A stretch of DNA of 64,000 bases from Macrocybe gigantea (Eukaryota; Basidiomycota; Agaricomycetes; Agaricales; Callistosporiaceae). The stretch is from the NCBI GenBank assembly GCA_011319805.1, contig SJRY01000266.1, forward strand, positions 434,001 through 498,000, read 5' to 3'. Numbering within the stretch: the first letter of the stretch is position 1; the number at the start of each line of letters is the position of its first letter. The notes under the pieces were generated by a model. That model was not told the origin of the DNA, did no database searches, and saw only the letters and a list, made by a program, of their open reading frames with translations. This document shows, piece by piece, positions 36,525 to 47,915 of the stretch. The position numbers were made by a program, and so were the translations under genes.

Positions 36525-37764
36525 ATGGCCCCGCTGCATCATTCGCTTCAGGCAATAAGGAAGGGGCCTTTAAATGAGGGGCAGAGACCTATGTCGGAGA
36601 GATAGATCCTGAATGGGCCGTGGGCGCGTGAGTGGTCTGGTTAATCGGTTCCCTAGCTGCATTTCTCTGAGCCCAGGTCACCTTGCGCAGCATCGCCAAC
36701 GGTGGTGAGTCGGAGCTGCCTTTGTTACAGTACTGCATTCAGTAACCTCAGATGTGGTGCAGGATATCTTCTGGCTTGGTTGTCGAGGCATGCACACAAT
36801 ATCAGAGAGGCTCTGAAAAAAGTGCTCATCCGGATCCTATCCACCTTACTGCCCATTTCCTCCGCTCTTCGTTCGTATCGTCCTTCGTTATCCGCGTCCG
36901 TACGGTCAAGAGCGGAACAAACTTTACCAATGTAGTTGCCGAGCTTGTGCAACAGGTACGTCGTATGCAGTACGCGATCCGGTTTGCCTTGCAACCGCTC
37001 TATTGCAGAACGAAACAAAGATTTCCGCACATCTCATATTCGGAAGCCGTATTCGAACTCCAACGACGTCCACGCCAATGAACCTTTCGCCCCCTTCACC
37101 CTATGCGCGCCGCCTGCCGCTGCACATACACCCCTCCACCGCCGCCGTCCAGCCCCTTCGACACACCTGGGGCTTCCACAACCAGGTCCGCTGGGCAGAG
37201 GACCAGGCCATCCTTTCGAGGAACAAATCCGACAGCCCTACGAGGACAGACGAGAACACGGTCGGCGGCGGGGGTTGGAATGGGGCGCATGGTTCGAATT
37301 CATGGACCCAGAAACGAAGATCACGAGCTCCGTTTTGGCTTTTTTGGCGGATATCTTCTTGAACATACCTACGTTGCTTCCAAAAGCCGAGCGTGAAGGT
37401 TTGGCGATAAGGTACGGCTATCGTGAACGGTTTCTCGAGTAAAATGACATTCAAATAAATTGTAGCTGGTACCCGACCATGACACTCTCAATGGAGTTCA
37501 AAGCCCCCATCCCGCCTCCGTCCGAGGTCCATGCCGATCGCACAGTTGGCCTGTACTCCGTCGGTAAATTCCTTAACGACCCGTTCGGCCGGCACGACGA
37601 GTGCGTCGAGGTGTGGTCTGCTCCCTGCAATATTGACGAAGGCCGCGAAGTGCCGGGTGGCGAGAAAGCAAGTTTGTCTGGCCGTGGCGACGCAGATGGC
37701 CTTGACGACCTCCATCGAGGTCAATCGGGAAAGAGGCAGGGACAAGAGTGGCTCCAAGCTGTGA
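36525..37764 (+). CDS. Thioesterase-like superfamily (acyl-CoA thioesterase, HotDog) protein
   Basis: The proposed start is ATG at 36525 (MAPLHHSLQAIRKGPLNEG). The product then reads TYVGEIDPEWAVGA, an intron, IANGGY, an intron to LVVEACTQYQR, HPDPIHLTAHFLRSS, FVIRVRTVKSGTNFTNVVAE, SWYPTMTLSMEFKAPIPP, ADRTVGLYSVGKFLNDPFGR, HDECVEVWSAP and VCLAVATQMALTTSIEVN. This is the double-HotDog thioesterase-like family (TesB/TE-like), which hydrolyses acyl-CoA; the substrate is unknown. The reading frame breaks at about 36563 and 36776 (one base short each) and near 37655, so the annotated protein is a composite. The stop is at 37764. Confidence 0.72.
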
Positions 37765-38322
37765 CATTGTCTTATTAAAACTCGGGGTTCTGCATCGTGA
37801 TAATCAAGTGGGCTGTGTCATTTTTTTTTTCAATTGTTCCCTACTGTCATCTCCAAGTCATTTAAAACAGCCTTGACCATTGCTGCTATCGTGCGTCGAT
37901 TCTCTCTCGCAGTTTGAACCATTGATAAATAACGATCTTTAACTTGGCAATGATACTTTGTGCGTCAGTGAGCTCGTCGTAGCCATGTCAGGAGACGCCC
38001 ATAGTCGTCAGCTGATGGTCTGCTTGCCGGGCTTTGTCTACTCCGTGGTCCTGAACACCCTCTGAAGACGTCAACGCGGTGCCAAGCGCTGGCCCTCAAC
38101 TCCTACAAGAATTGTTCAGGATAAATCGCAAAGCCCATCGGCGTTTAGTCTTATCACATGTCCCATGTTGATTGTATGCGATGTCTTGGAGGCATTCATT
38201 CTAGCCTTCAATCAGCGACCTCCGTCCCTGGATGCCGGTATCATTGACGGCCAAGCCAGGGTTTCTCTCGTTTATAATCAGCGGACTGAATTGCTAGAGC
38301 ATCGACGATTCCATCTCCTTCC
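37765..38322. other. Intergenic between co-directional genes
   Basis: About 560 bp, moderately AT-rich, no exon recognised. It probably contains the promoter of the membrane-protein gene downstream. Confidence 0.5.
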
Positions 38323-39551
38323 ATGTCGCACCATGAAGCTGCTGAGCCTCCTCCCGACGTCCAAGCCACGCTCACTTATCACATACATTCACTAATTTTC
38401 ACATATTTCTTATCTGGTAGGCTTTTTTTTTTCCAGAATGTCTCTTTGTCGGAAAATGCTGAAAAAATGTTAGGTGTGTTCACATGCATCGTTGTAGTTA
38501 TGTCTATACATGCCTTTGGTGCGCGATTCATTTCATCGCCGCAATTGCGTCCTCTAAGCACCTCAATCAAGTGAAGCAACGGAAGAATAAATGCTCCATC
38601 ATTATGCCATTCATCATAATACAGTATGCCCTATTACTATGTCCGTTCATCAGCAATGGTCGTCGGCGCGTCCAAGACTTTATGAAGGATTCCTCGGAGG
38701 ATGTCATGAAGAGCATTTTCCTTCCCAAAGCGGTGACTATCCTTTGGGAAACATCTGTCTATGTGTTGCGTTTGGAATCGCTGATGGTTTAATCGTGAGT
38801 ATGCCATCTTGCCTCCAATCAAGTGATTAACTGGAGAGCAACAACAGATCTGGAGATGCTGGAAAATGTGGAACCGCAATGTGTGGATTACAGCTGTCCT
38901 CGGGTTGTTGTCCGTTATCGAAATAGGTGATATTCCCTTTGTCAATGACTACCATCAAATGAATAATTCTTGCTTTCCTTCTTGAAGGACTAAAGGCTTA
39001 TATTCTATACCTCAGGGTCGTTCTAATGCCATTGCGCAAATTAGACGCTCACACCAACTCACTGGTGGCCCTTGGTTATGCATTAGACACTGCAGCATGT
39101 TTCATCGGTGCCATCATCACGTTGACGGCATCTTTCCTCATCATTCTGCGAATATATACGCTCGGCCGGATACAAGGCGTTCGCAGATTCAAGCTCGTCG
39201 TACAGTCAGTGGTGGAGTCGGCCCTGCTGTACTCGATTCCACTGTTGTTGGCTGGAATACTCAATGCGATACGTTGTCCCCTCGGCGCTTTCCGTGGCTT
39301 CGTCAATGCGCTGAACCTTACCATGCCGGTAAGTACGAGAAACTCAAAAGACAATATGCCTCCATGTTTCTGACGTGATGGACGCGTAGGGTATTGCACC
39401 TACTTTGCTCTTCTTGAGGACTCACCTTGGTGTTTCGGAGCCTGACTCGGCTTGGGAACAACCTATCTCTATTGTGTGGACACAATTTTTGGCTGTGCTG
39501 CACGACGGGAAGGCGAGGATGGGCAGGCAGTTTCTGATGTTCGGGATATAG
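38323..39551 (+). CDS. Polytopic membrane protein, about 7 TM segments, unknown family
   Basis: The exon chain starts tentatively at ATG 38323 (MSHHEAAEPPPDVQATLTYH). Hydrophobic segments appear in order: SLIFTYFLSG..., MLGVFTCIVVVMSIHAFGA, IIIQYALLLCPFI, then an IWRCWKMWNRNVWITAVL exon after the intron near 38795-38847, LLEGLKAYILYLRVVL, CFIGAIITLTASFLIILRIY and ALLYSIPLLLAGILNAI, followed by a short hydrophilic tail ending at 39551. The IWRCW..W.RN..I block after a TM helix occurs in a large family of basidiomycete integral membrane proteins with receptor-like seven-helix layout. No ligand or role can be deduced. The N-terminal exons are uncertain. Confidence 0.55.
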
Positions 39552-39670
39552 CTGACATTCCGAATGATCAAGATCGAGCTGAGAGCAATTCATAGCCACA
39601 AGACCGTTTAAAATTAATGTAGTCGTTAAGTTTTACCGGTTTGTTTGTCTGCAGGGTCAAAACCAAACGA

Positions 39671-41658
39671 ATGCCAATTTGGTGCAGTGCAACGACGGTG
39701 TGGTGCAAGAGTTCGATGACGCCGAGCGTACTTATCACTGTCCGTGTCTCTCTAATTCTCCCCTGCCTCCACCTCCCCATCTTCCTTCATCCTCATATAG
39801 CTTCCATCCATTGCATGCACTGTTCTTTTGCGAAGAATGCGATGCCGTTCGATGTAACCGTTGTGTCCTAGTGGAAGTCAGCACGTATTATTGCCCGAAT
39901 TGTCTTTTTGAGGTCCCTAGCGCCAGCGTACGTGCTGAGAAGAATAGGTCAGCACATCCCTCTCTTTCTTCCAGACTGATAAACGTGATCGAAACAGATG
40001 CGCTCGAAACTGCTTCATGTGTCCCAACTGCCGAAATACACTCTCAGTGGTGTCTTCGGATCCCCCAGATGCGGGAGATGGCCGTCCTGCAGTCCCAATC
40101 AACTCGGTTGGCGAGCCACCATATTTCCTCTTCTGCAATCATTGCCGATGGGACTCGACTGCTGTTGGAATCACATTTGAGAAGCCGACTGGCTTAGCGG
40201 GTCAGCCTGCTCTTTATAACTCTGCGGCTGCTTTGATGGAGAATCTGAATCGAACCTCGATGCTATTTTCTTTCTACAGCTCAATTGCAAAAGTTTGAAG
40301 ACTCGGCGCCAGACTCGCTGGAATTCGACCGGCTAAAGAACACTTTGAGCCGTTTCTACGCGCGTCATCTCTCTCATCTTCCTCAGGTTCTGTGGCTGTC
40401 CCAAGTAGCGCGGCTCACTCTCACCACCTTCACTCATCATCCATCACAGCAGCAGCCTCCGCCGCTTGGCGCGCGATATACCCGGTGTTGGAAAGTATAA
40501 CCCTTTGGCTAGGAGCACGTCTGGTCGGGCTGGAAAGGATCGAAGCGTCAATAAGGACGAGATGATCGAGTATCGGAGCCGTGTCGAGATCGCCAAAACC
40601 AGCGCGTTGGGCGGAGGAGGTGGAGAAGTGGATGCCGAATATATGCGGCACTTGGAATCCATTGGACAGGTTGCCGGTTTGGAGCAGAGGTGGTCCAGTA
40701 GTTGGGTTATGCCCTTACAAGCAACGTGAGTTCATCGCCGCCCTCGGTGTTGATCGGCCCTGACTGTGATATTAGAGATCTCAGGCCGCTGCGCATACCC
40801 TTGCATTCAAGCGCTCCAAGCGATGCCCGGCATGCACCCACATCCTCATCAAACCAGAACAAAAGGCGCAATCCGTGCGATACAAGATCAAGCTTGTCGC
40901 CGCCAACTATCTTCCTGCAATCACCATCGCATTGCCCCATGCTCAGCGGCTTCAAGCCGAGCTCATGAGACGCAACCTTGGAAAATCAGCGGCCTTAATC
41001 CCTGATAGCGATCGTGATGTTGGGGGATGCACGCAGGGAAAACATACCCGTTCCATTTCGCGCTGACCAACCCTCTTTACGACCCCATTCAGGTTCGGCT
41101 CTCAGTGCAAAGAGTGCACGTCTCGAACGTCGTTGCTCCATCTGGCGATGGTGTGGGTGTGCCGGAAAGGTCCCGTCGGCCGCCATTTGCAGTTTCGCTT
41201 CCGACATCCGCTTTCCCGATCGCCGCTTTTGCGGAAGCTTGGGAGTATGAGGATGATGAGGAAATGTTTGGACTGGATGATGATGATTTCGAAACGGGCA
41301 GAGGTGGCAAGGACAAGGATGGCAAGACCAAGAACAAGGCAGTGGGGGTCTTGGAGAAGCGCGCGAACGTGACTGTTGTAGGCGGAGAGGTTGTCATCGG
41401 GAAAGAAGCTCGCGGCAGAGTAAAGGTATGTTGTTTTACTCAATGCATAGGCCTGAAACTGATATTCTTGTTGGTCAGTTCAATATGCTTGTGTCTTATA
41501 CGTATCGTTCAGATGATCCAGCACCGTCTGAAGGCAATGACGGTGTCTCCAAGGCGGCGACAAAGCCGCCAGAGACAAAGACTTTTGCCTTCTACACGGT
41601 TGTTGATCTTGGACCTATTATTCCGAAGGAGGAGCCGAAAAGCAGCCAAGAACCTTGA
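39671..41658 (+). CDS. Dynactin subunit 4 (p62)
   Basis: The proposed start is ATG at 39671 (MPIW, then VQCNDGVVQEFDDAERTYHC after one missing base at 39681-39682). Zinc-ribbon Cys pairs follow: FFCEECDAVRCNRC, YYCPNCLFEVP, CFMCPNCRNTLSVV, LFCNHCRWDS. Later blocks are LQKFEDSAPDSLEFDRLKNT, the DIPGVGKYNPLARSTSGRAG exon, GGGGGEVDAEYMRHLESI, RSKRCPACTHILIKPEQKA, YKIKLVAANYLPAIT, and FALTNPLYDPIQVRLSVQRV with an acidic insert (EYEDDEEMFGLDDDDFETG). The stop is at 41658. Dynactin p62 sits at the pointed end of the dynactin filament and helps dynein-driven transport. A second frame break lies at 40466-40467. The gene starts only 120 bp after its neighbour. Confidence 0.88.
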
Positions 41659-41936
41659 CGTTTACGGTACTCATAATTCTGTAGAACTAGACGTTTCATT
41701 TTGTGCTTCGGAAACTCGCTCCCACACTGCCAAATGGTTTTGCGGCAATGTCGGGTCGCATGACAACGATCATGAGACAGTTCAATATCAGACCCTCGTC
41801 CGGAAAGACCGATGAGCAGAGGTAAATCTCCACCGCCTTCACCATTCTCTTTACGCCGTGTTTCGTATCTTGCCCGGTGCAAGCCTTTCTCAATTTCTTC
41901 CCTTTGACTGAGGTCACTCGGACAGGAATCATCACC
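41659..41936. other. Intergenic between dynactin p62 and the damaged gene
   Basis: About 280 bp, AT-moderate; no feature recognised. Confidence 0.4.
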
Positions 41937-42925
41937 ACGATGACCACGGCGCCTCCAGACACTGCTGGGGCGTCTTCGTCATCGGCGTCCGAGATACTTT
42001 CACGTTCGGAGGCAGGTCCCTTGCCTGTCAAGCGCGGCGAGATTGGATACGTCGAAGGACAGGCTGGCTTTGAGCCAGAACGGTCGAGCCCAGAGCTCGT
42101 CCTTCCTGAAAGGCATCCAGCAGATCGAGATGCGCCCCCGCTGCGCCTGCGGCATCGACGTCCTCCGACCACCATCCTTCCCCTTCTTCCACAACTACCC
42201 TTACAAACAACATCCCCCAACAATTCGTCGTCTACCACACTCGTTTCGTCTTCAAACTCCACCAAGAAGGGTTTCCTGAAATACCTGACGCCGAAAACTG
42301 TGCCCTCAATATGTGGATTTCGCTGACGACGCTGCTGATCTTTGCCGTGCAACTGCTGTTCGCCGGTGGTACGATCACAGGTTGGGTGCTCTCCACTCAA
42401 CGGCTGTGCACGACCCGAATTCGGCGCACCTAGCTCCTCGACGCTCGTGTTCATCCACGTCATTTTCGGCGTCGCCTTGCTCGCTCAGTTGCTGTTCCTC
42501 GAGCGGCGGATATACCGCTTGCGTGCGGAACGTTACAGCTATAAACATCCAGGCGATATACTCCCACTTCGCGTCGCGCTTGCCTGGCACGACGCTCGCT
42601 TATGCGCCTTGGAACCGTCCCCTCTACCTACCTATGCAGCAGCTCTGGCTCAGAGCGGCGTCGGGACAGGAGACGTAGAGACAGCATGATCGCAGTCCAG
42701 CCACCACCGGCGTACGGCCATACCAGAGGGAGCGTGATGCTCCTCAGCGGCTACTTGCGCGAGAGCCTGCGCGCACAGCGACCTGCCTCTGTCCACAGCC
42801 AGAACAGCCAGACCAATCACAGCCGGCCCGTCAGCTACGCAGCCAGGACGAGGAGTGGGAGACGATTCAAGACGCGACAGGGCCAGGCGGTTGGAGGAAA
42901 CTCTTGCAAGACTGGAGAGACCTAG
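41937..42925 (+). CDS. Hypothetical membrane protein with several frame breaks
   Basis: Fragments in different frames line up into one basidiomycete-like protein: RPRCACGIDVLRPPSFPFF and VVYHTRFVFKLHQEGFPE, a transmembrane helix WISLTTLLIFAVQLLFAGGT, a second hydrophobic segment VFIHVIFGVALLAQLLFLE followed by RRIYRLRAERY, APWNRP, PLPTYAAALAQSGVGTGDVE, VQPPPAYGHTRGSVMLLSGY, SRPVSYAAR and DEEWETIQD near the end. The C-terminal proline/tyrosine motifs (LPTY, PPPAY) resemble PPxY-like sites that recruit WW-domain ubiquitin ligases, which is inference. At least three frame shifts are needed, so the gene is either decayed or sequenced with errors. The start given (ATG 41939 region) is a guess. Confidence 0.4.
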
Positions 42926-43531
42926 CTCACGTGCATAGGACTTTCCTTTTTTCCCAAAAACGTTCCGTCATGCCAAGATTTCCGTGTATAATCCGTGGTC
43001 CCGGCCGTGTGTATCTTAATTAATATGTACGTTGGTTACCCCTGTCCTCTTCCTTTCCTTTTCGCACTGCATAACCGTCCTTGTATTTTCTTTGTATAGT
43101 AAGGACATTCTCGGTCTTTTTTCTTTGAGGTTCTTGTTTCTGTCAAAGTAACACTTACCGACTCCGTGGTAAACATCTTGTCCGTCACGTTGCCTGATCT
43201 CTCCACCCTTTGGTCCCTTGATTTGCGGACTAGTGCCTGATCGCGTCAAAAGTCGAGTCAGAAACCAAGAACGCGTCTCGACAGGATTACACATCCAATG
43301 ATTGGCGACAAACAAATGGTGTCCGTAAGGAACACGGCCCTCCGATTTTCGGAAAATGACGACACAGCGTTAGCTGCTTGCAGCTGCACAGGGATGATCT
43401 CGTACTGTTCATCAAATGGCGGACAAGTCACGACATCAACTGCATGACTTCTGTGACTCATTTTTTGGCAAAGTACAAAATACATCCTTCGAGTTGTGAA
43501 AATGAGCAAGCACACATAAATCTTGTCCGTC
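42926..43531. other. Intergenic; weak minus-strand open frames
   Basis: About 600 bp. Two overlapping minus-strand open frames (43016-43315, 43258-43545) could be exons of a small gene, but neither resembles a family I know and no good splice pair joins them. Confidence 0.4.
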
Positions 43532-45083
43532 ATGTCTGAACACAAGACCGATTTAATTTTGTTGCCTGACTACAGTCCTTCCCTTCCTCCTCCATCGTTC
43601 ACTTGCGAACCTACCGACGACGAGACGCGTCTGCAGCTGACGCCGAGGACTAGTAGGTCGACGCCGACAGGTACTTTCATCAAAAGGGCACGCCAAGTCA
43701 CTGTGTCTCTGTATGAACAGGAAGACGACATAGAGATTCCTGTTTATGGTCGCCACGGTCTCATCAACGGCTCGGTTTTTGTCGAAGATCCAGAGATGAT
43801 CGTCGACATCACCATCCAGGTATGCACGCATTTGTTTTTAGACGACAAGCAAGTAACTCATTTTTTTTCTCTGTTACCTACATCTTTGTCAGGTCGACGC
43901 CAAGTTGGAGACCATGACTTCCGAGGCTGGAACCAATGTAATGGTATTCTACAAGCACGAACAAACGCTTTGGAGGAGGACGGGCCAGGAGCCTCCATGC
44001 CCTGATCACCTCCCTTTTTCATACGACTTGCCTTCGACTTACGGCCCAGGCGAACGTCCGCTCCCGCCATCCTACCACGCGCTATTCCGCGGCTTCCGGC
44101 TCTCTACCTAAAAATCGAGTATGCGATCCACATCCTCGTCACAAAGGTTCGCTGTCGAAAAATAAACTTCCTCACCAAGACGACCTGGTTAGTGCAGCGC
44201 GTCATCACACCTGCGACCGAGTCACAAACTGAGGTGCCCCTGAAAATATTCAGCATCTCGGTCCCGTTCAAATACCACCCGCGAACGCGTGCACACCGCC
44301 CCATCATCCCGACACCGTGCTTCTTCTCTTCTTTGAAATGCGAGCCGGAGGAGTGGTATCAGGTCTTTTCTGAAGTGAAGACGCGCCCTCTTTCCCAGCT
44401 CGCCCCGATATACTGCAACGTAGGTGCCCTTGGTGCAATCTCTCTTGTCGCCAGTTTGACCTCAACCATGTGCACAGCTGTTCATCCCCAGCGCTCGGGT
44501 TTACGGTCTGCTGGACAAGATACCTTTCCATATCCAGCTGAACGGTCCGATCACGTCGCTTCGCGCGTTCCTCGGCAAGTCTGGTAAACCTGATCAGAGC
44601 CATTCCAGTACGACCCGGCGCAGGAAATCGTCCGACAGCGATGTGGGGCAGTACACGATGCCCAGGATACGCGTCTATCTGCTGAGGCAGGTCGCCGTAG
44701 AGATCCGCGCGCTCAAAGCGTGGAGAAACCAAATCATCGGCGAGGGGAAGCTTTGGGAGCTCCCTCCTGGCCCGTTTTCGCCTCCTGAAGGGGATGGAAA
44801 TCTCAACGTCGACTGGGAAGGCGAGGTGCAGTGCAGCGAAGATATCTCTACCGGAGGTTTCACCGCCGGGAACGCCATTGTCAAGGCGAGTCATAGACCT
44901 TGCTATGCCAATTGTAGGCAGTTGCTTATTCGTCTGAAACTTCAGGATTTCATCGTCCTTTCCATAGAACCGCTTCCAGGTGAATCGCCATTCCTCGCTC
45001 TTCAAATGAGCATTCCCATAAGGCTCGTCACCGACCCTTGGGAGGATGTAACAGACTATGATCACCCCGCCACTCGGTCTTGA
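43532..45083 (+). CDS. Arrestin-like protein, paralog 2
   Basis: Start ATG at 43532 (MSEHKTDLILLPDYSPSLP). The N-terminal IEIPVYGRHGLINGSVFVED corresponds to LPVYGSQGCVEGAVEV of the paralog at 4.5-6.3 kb. Introns near 43819-43892 and 44095-44180 lead to VDAKLETMTSEAGTNVMVFY, HLPFSYDLPSTYGPGERPLP, IEYAIHILVTKV, EVPLKIFSISVPFKYHPRTR, IPFHIQLNGPITSLRAFLG, IRVYLLRQVAVEIRALKAWR, ISTGGFTAGNAIVK and FIVLSIEPLPGESPFLALQM, ending IRLVTDPWEDVTDYD at 45083. The reading frame looks intact apart from normal introns. Role as for paralog 1: a cytosolic adaptor in membrane-protein traffic, inferred from the fold. Confidence 0.85.
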
Positions 45084-45385
45084 CTGCGTTCTAAAACTGC
45101 CGCATTGGCTTTACAGATTGATTTTGCTTTATACCTCTCATCATCGTCCTTCTCTATGCCCAATCATTCGGACTGTCTTGCAGCATACAACGACTGCGTT
45201 AGTTTCAACACTACATTAAAAGTACTATCTCCTCTATAATCTAGCATCATATTACCATGAACAATTAAAAGTAGTCCGTCATAATTTATGCGTAAATCGA
45301 GGGCTGATATCGTACGTAGTCGAAAATCATCTGCCTTGAGAGGGATGTGATGGAACTGAAAGTCTAGAATGTCTATATGTGGGGT

Positions 45386-47348
45386 TCAACGGGTCCGCAT
45401 TGCTGGAGGGAGAACTGCTTTTTCTAAGGTACTGTCCTTGGCAGTGTCTTTGGTCCGCTGTCTCCGGACCTTGGTCAAAAAGAAGATCACCACAGCTGCG
45501 GCGGCCGCGATGCCGATGATGACAGCCACAATACAGTAGATAACCCGCTTAGGGAGTTTGGGGTGAGGCTCATCGTCCAGGAGACCCTGATTACCGGTCG
45601 TGTCAACGCCATTTAACCGCACGTTGACGAAATCGAGGTGAGCTAAAACGGCATTTCCGTCAGTGGTGGTAGAGGTAAAGACAAGGGACGGAAGTACCGT
45701 CGGCTGGCTTGGTCGTGGAGAGAAACTGGATGTAGGGCTCGCTGGTGTTGGTTGAGTCGAAGACAAAGTTTCCATAGCAAATGAGAAAATAAATGTTCCG
45801 CACTGTCAGCAACTTTGTGAGTCATGCGGTCCTTTATATCTGATTTGTGAGCCATTTGTACATACAGAATGCCATCCCTAGGATGATATCGTAGGTGGGG
45901 TTCGATCCAAGGTTGAAAGAAAAAGGTTGAAACTAGGTGCAGGGGAGGATGTCAAAGAACAAACGCTGTCATTGGGTTGTTAATGACCTACGGTCCCAAT
46001 GCATGCCTTTTGACCCTTGGAATTGACGAGGTCAGAGAAGCCAATGAAGCTAGGATCTAGCGTGGCGTCCAAAGGGTGTATCGGAAAGGTGTTTCCGGCG
46101 AATTTGAGGGTGATGTTGACTTCTTGATCACAAGGCACGATCCAAGCCTTGCCGATCGTTGGAACATTAGCAAGCTCCGCACCGCGAATCGACCGTAAAT
46201 AGCTGCCGCTGCCCCTCTGAATAAAGAAATAAGTGAAGAGTAATAGGTGGAAAGCGCATACGTACTCCGGTATTTGCGGCAGAGTAAATCCGGTGTCAAT
46301 CACAGCCGTAAGCCGTTTCTGGTCCAGTGTGCCGGAGACGGCTGATTGCAGAGGCACGGCTTGATGTCAGGTCCAATGATACCATCCTCGTCCAACAGAA
46401 TCTGGAAATGCTGCTGGGATGACATCGAATTCGCCAGACGAGTCACGGGGATCCTCGGCTGACGCAAAATATCAGTGTACCCATCGAGCACTTCGCCAAT
46501 GGTGAGGCTGCTGTCTCCATGCGCCGTTGGACCTAAGGGCCCAAAAGTCATCATCATGTTTTCCAAGCGGAAGACACTACGCTTACTCGCTGACCGGCCT
46601 AACAAGATAGTCAAATACCGATCGACATTGATGTATTGCGTGAAGAGCCGATCCATAACAGCGGCTCCCGGCAGACCGTTCATCTCGACGAAGACGTTCG
46701 ACGCGGAATTTGGTCCGAGTCCTGTTTATTTGAAGGTCATGAATGTGGCTCGTAGCTTGATCATGAGGACAAAGCCCATACCAAGCATACCAGTACCATC
46801 TGGGTTGGTTTCAGTTGCTTGTATCTCCACTTTGTTTCCTGTTACTGGCGCTCCTCCACAGGGAGAAGAAACTCACTGAATGCTTGACCTGGTATTACAT
46901 AGCCGGCAAGGTCTATATCGGCAGTCTTAACTGGTCCTTTATAATTTGTAGCGGTGTGAATTAAATCGTACAGAAAAGGGATCAAAATGACTACCTTCGA
47001 CAGATCCCATGGCGTAATTGGTTTTGGATGAGAACCCTGTTGTCTCGCTTCCAGGAACGGTCCCCGCCACCCATATATCCGAGCTAGGTAAATGAGTGGA
47101 AGGAATAGCAGATGAATACGATGACGGGCTCACCTCCCGGTGTCCACAAGTAATTGAAAAGACTTGCCGCCGAGTCTGACGTTGATATAGTAGCTGACGT
47201 CCGCTACATTGCTCAAAGTACTGCCTCCGACGCCTACAACTCGATGTTGCGAAGGTCTAACGGAGTGTAATTTGATCTGAACAGCATCGATTCTAAAGGC
47301 AAACTCGAAGCAAAGGAATAGGATGAGCCAGACAGCCTCAAGCTGCAT
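45386..47348 (-). CDS. Membrane-anchored A1 (pepsin-type) aspartic protease 1
   Basis: Start ATG at 47348; signal peptide MQLEAVWLILFLCFEFAFRI. The first catalytic motif, FQLLVDTG, is split by an intron and followed by SSDIWVAGTVPGS. Further parts are VFVEMNGLPGAAVMDRLF, LTILLGRS, SSLTIGEVLDGY and the second catalytic motif AVIDTGFTLPQIPEY. Then come NITLKFAGNTFPIHPLDAT and KACIGT. A Ser/Thr/Pro-rich stalk (SSTQPTPASPTSSFSPRPS) leads to a single transmembrane helix VIYCIVAVIIGIAAAAAVVI with a basic cytosolic tail VRRQRTKD, ending at 45386. Both DTG sites are intact. The protease is probably displayed at the cell surface or in the vacuolar/secretory route. It is divergent from a related protease 570 bp away. 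Confidence 0.85.
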
Positions 47349-47915
47349 GGGAAGTATGGCAGAGAAGGGTGCAAGGCATGTAGCGCTTCACCGGAGCATG
47401 TCGGAGTGGCTGACCGCCATGCAATCCGTTCACAACCGTAAGCAGATAACCCTGAATTCGGCTGTCAAAAGCCGTACCAATACTCCTTACCTTGCAGAGC
47501 ACTTTGGCGGTGTAGAGTAGAAGGCAGAAAAGCTGTGGGCGTCCAATCAGGCATGCTATACGCGATGCACGAGATTTTGGTGTCATTCCGCCTTTTGTGT
47601 GTGTATATCTGGTTGCTGGTTGCTAAGGACAGTTTTTTTTTCCTATGTGTGTCCTGGAGTGGGTTTATGCGATGCATAGCTAATCATTGGCATGAAAAAA
47701 GGATTGAGCGCAAGTCGAGGTCAAAGTCAACAACTTGTAATGCCGCGGCAGTCACAATTGTCGAGGACTGCGCCGGATGAGGCACACTCACGTCCATCAT
47801 CATCACTCAACTGGCATCACCAAGTCAATTTTTTTCATTCCTTTACCTACTATTCGCTCCTTCAGTTGCTTGCGTCTCGTTTATTTTGCTATTCGTATCC
47901 CAGTCTCGGTCACGG
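47349..47915. promoter_or_regulatory. Divergent promoter region of the two aspartic proteases
   Basis: About 570 bp between the two start codons; CT-rich run at 47815-47910 before the plus-strand start. No specific operator recognised. Confidence 0.45.

Noticed and set aside
41696..42463. 255-codon minus-strand open frame
   Set aside because: Antisense to the damaged membrane-protein gene, with random Arg/Gly/Ser composition.
43016..43545. Two overlapping minus-strand frames that might form a small gene
   Set aside because: No recognisable motif and no clear donor/acceptor pair joining them; left as intergenic.
44304..45065. 253-codon minus-strand open frame
   Set aside because: Antisense shadow of the arrestin-like paralog 2, whose exons carry clear family motifs.
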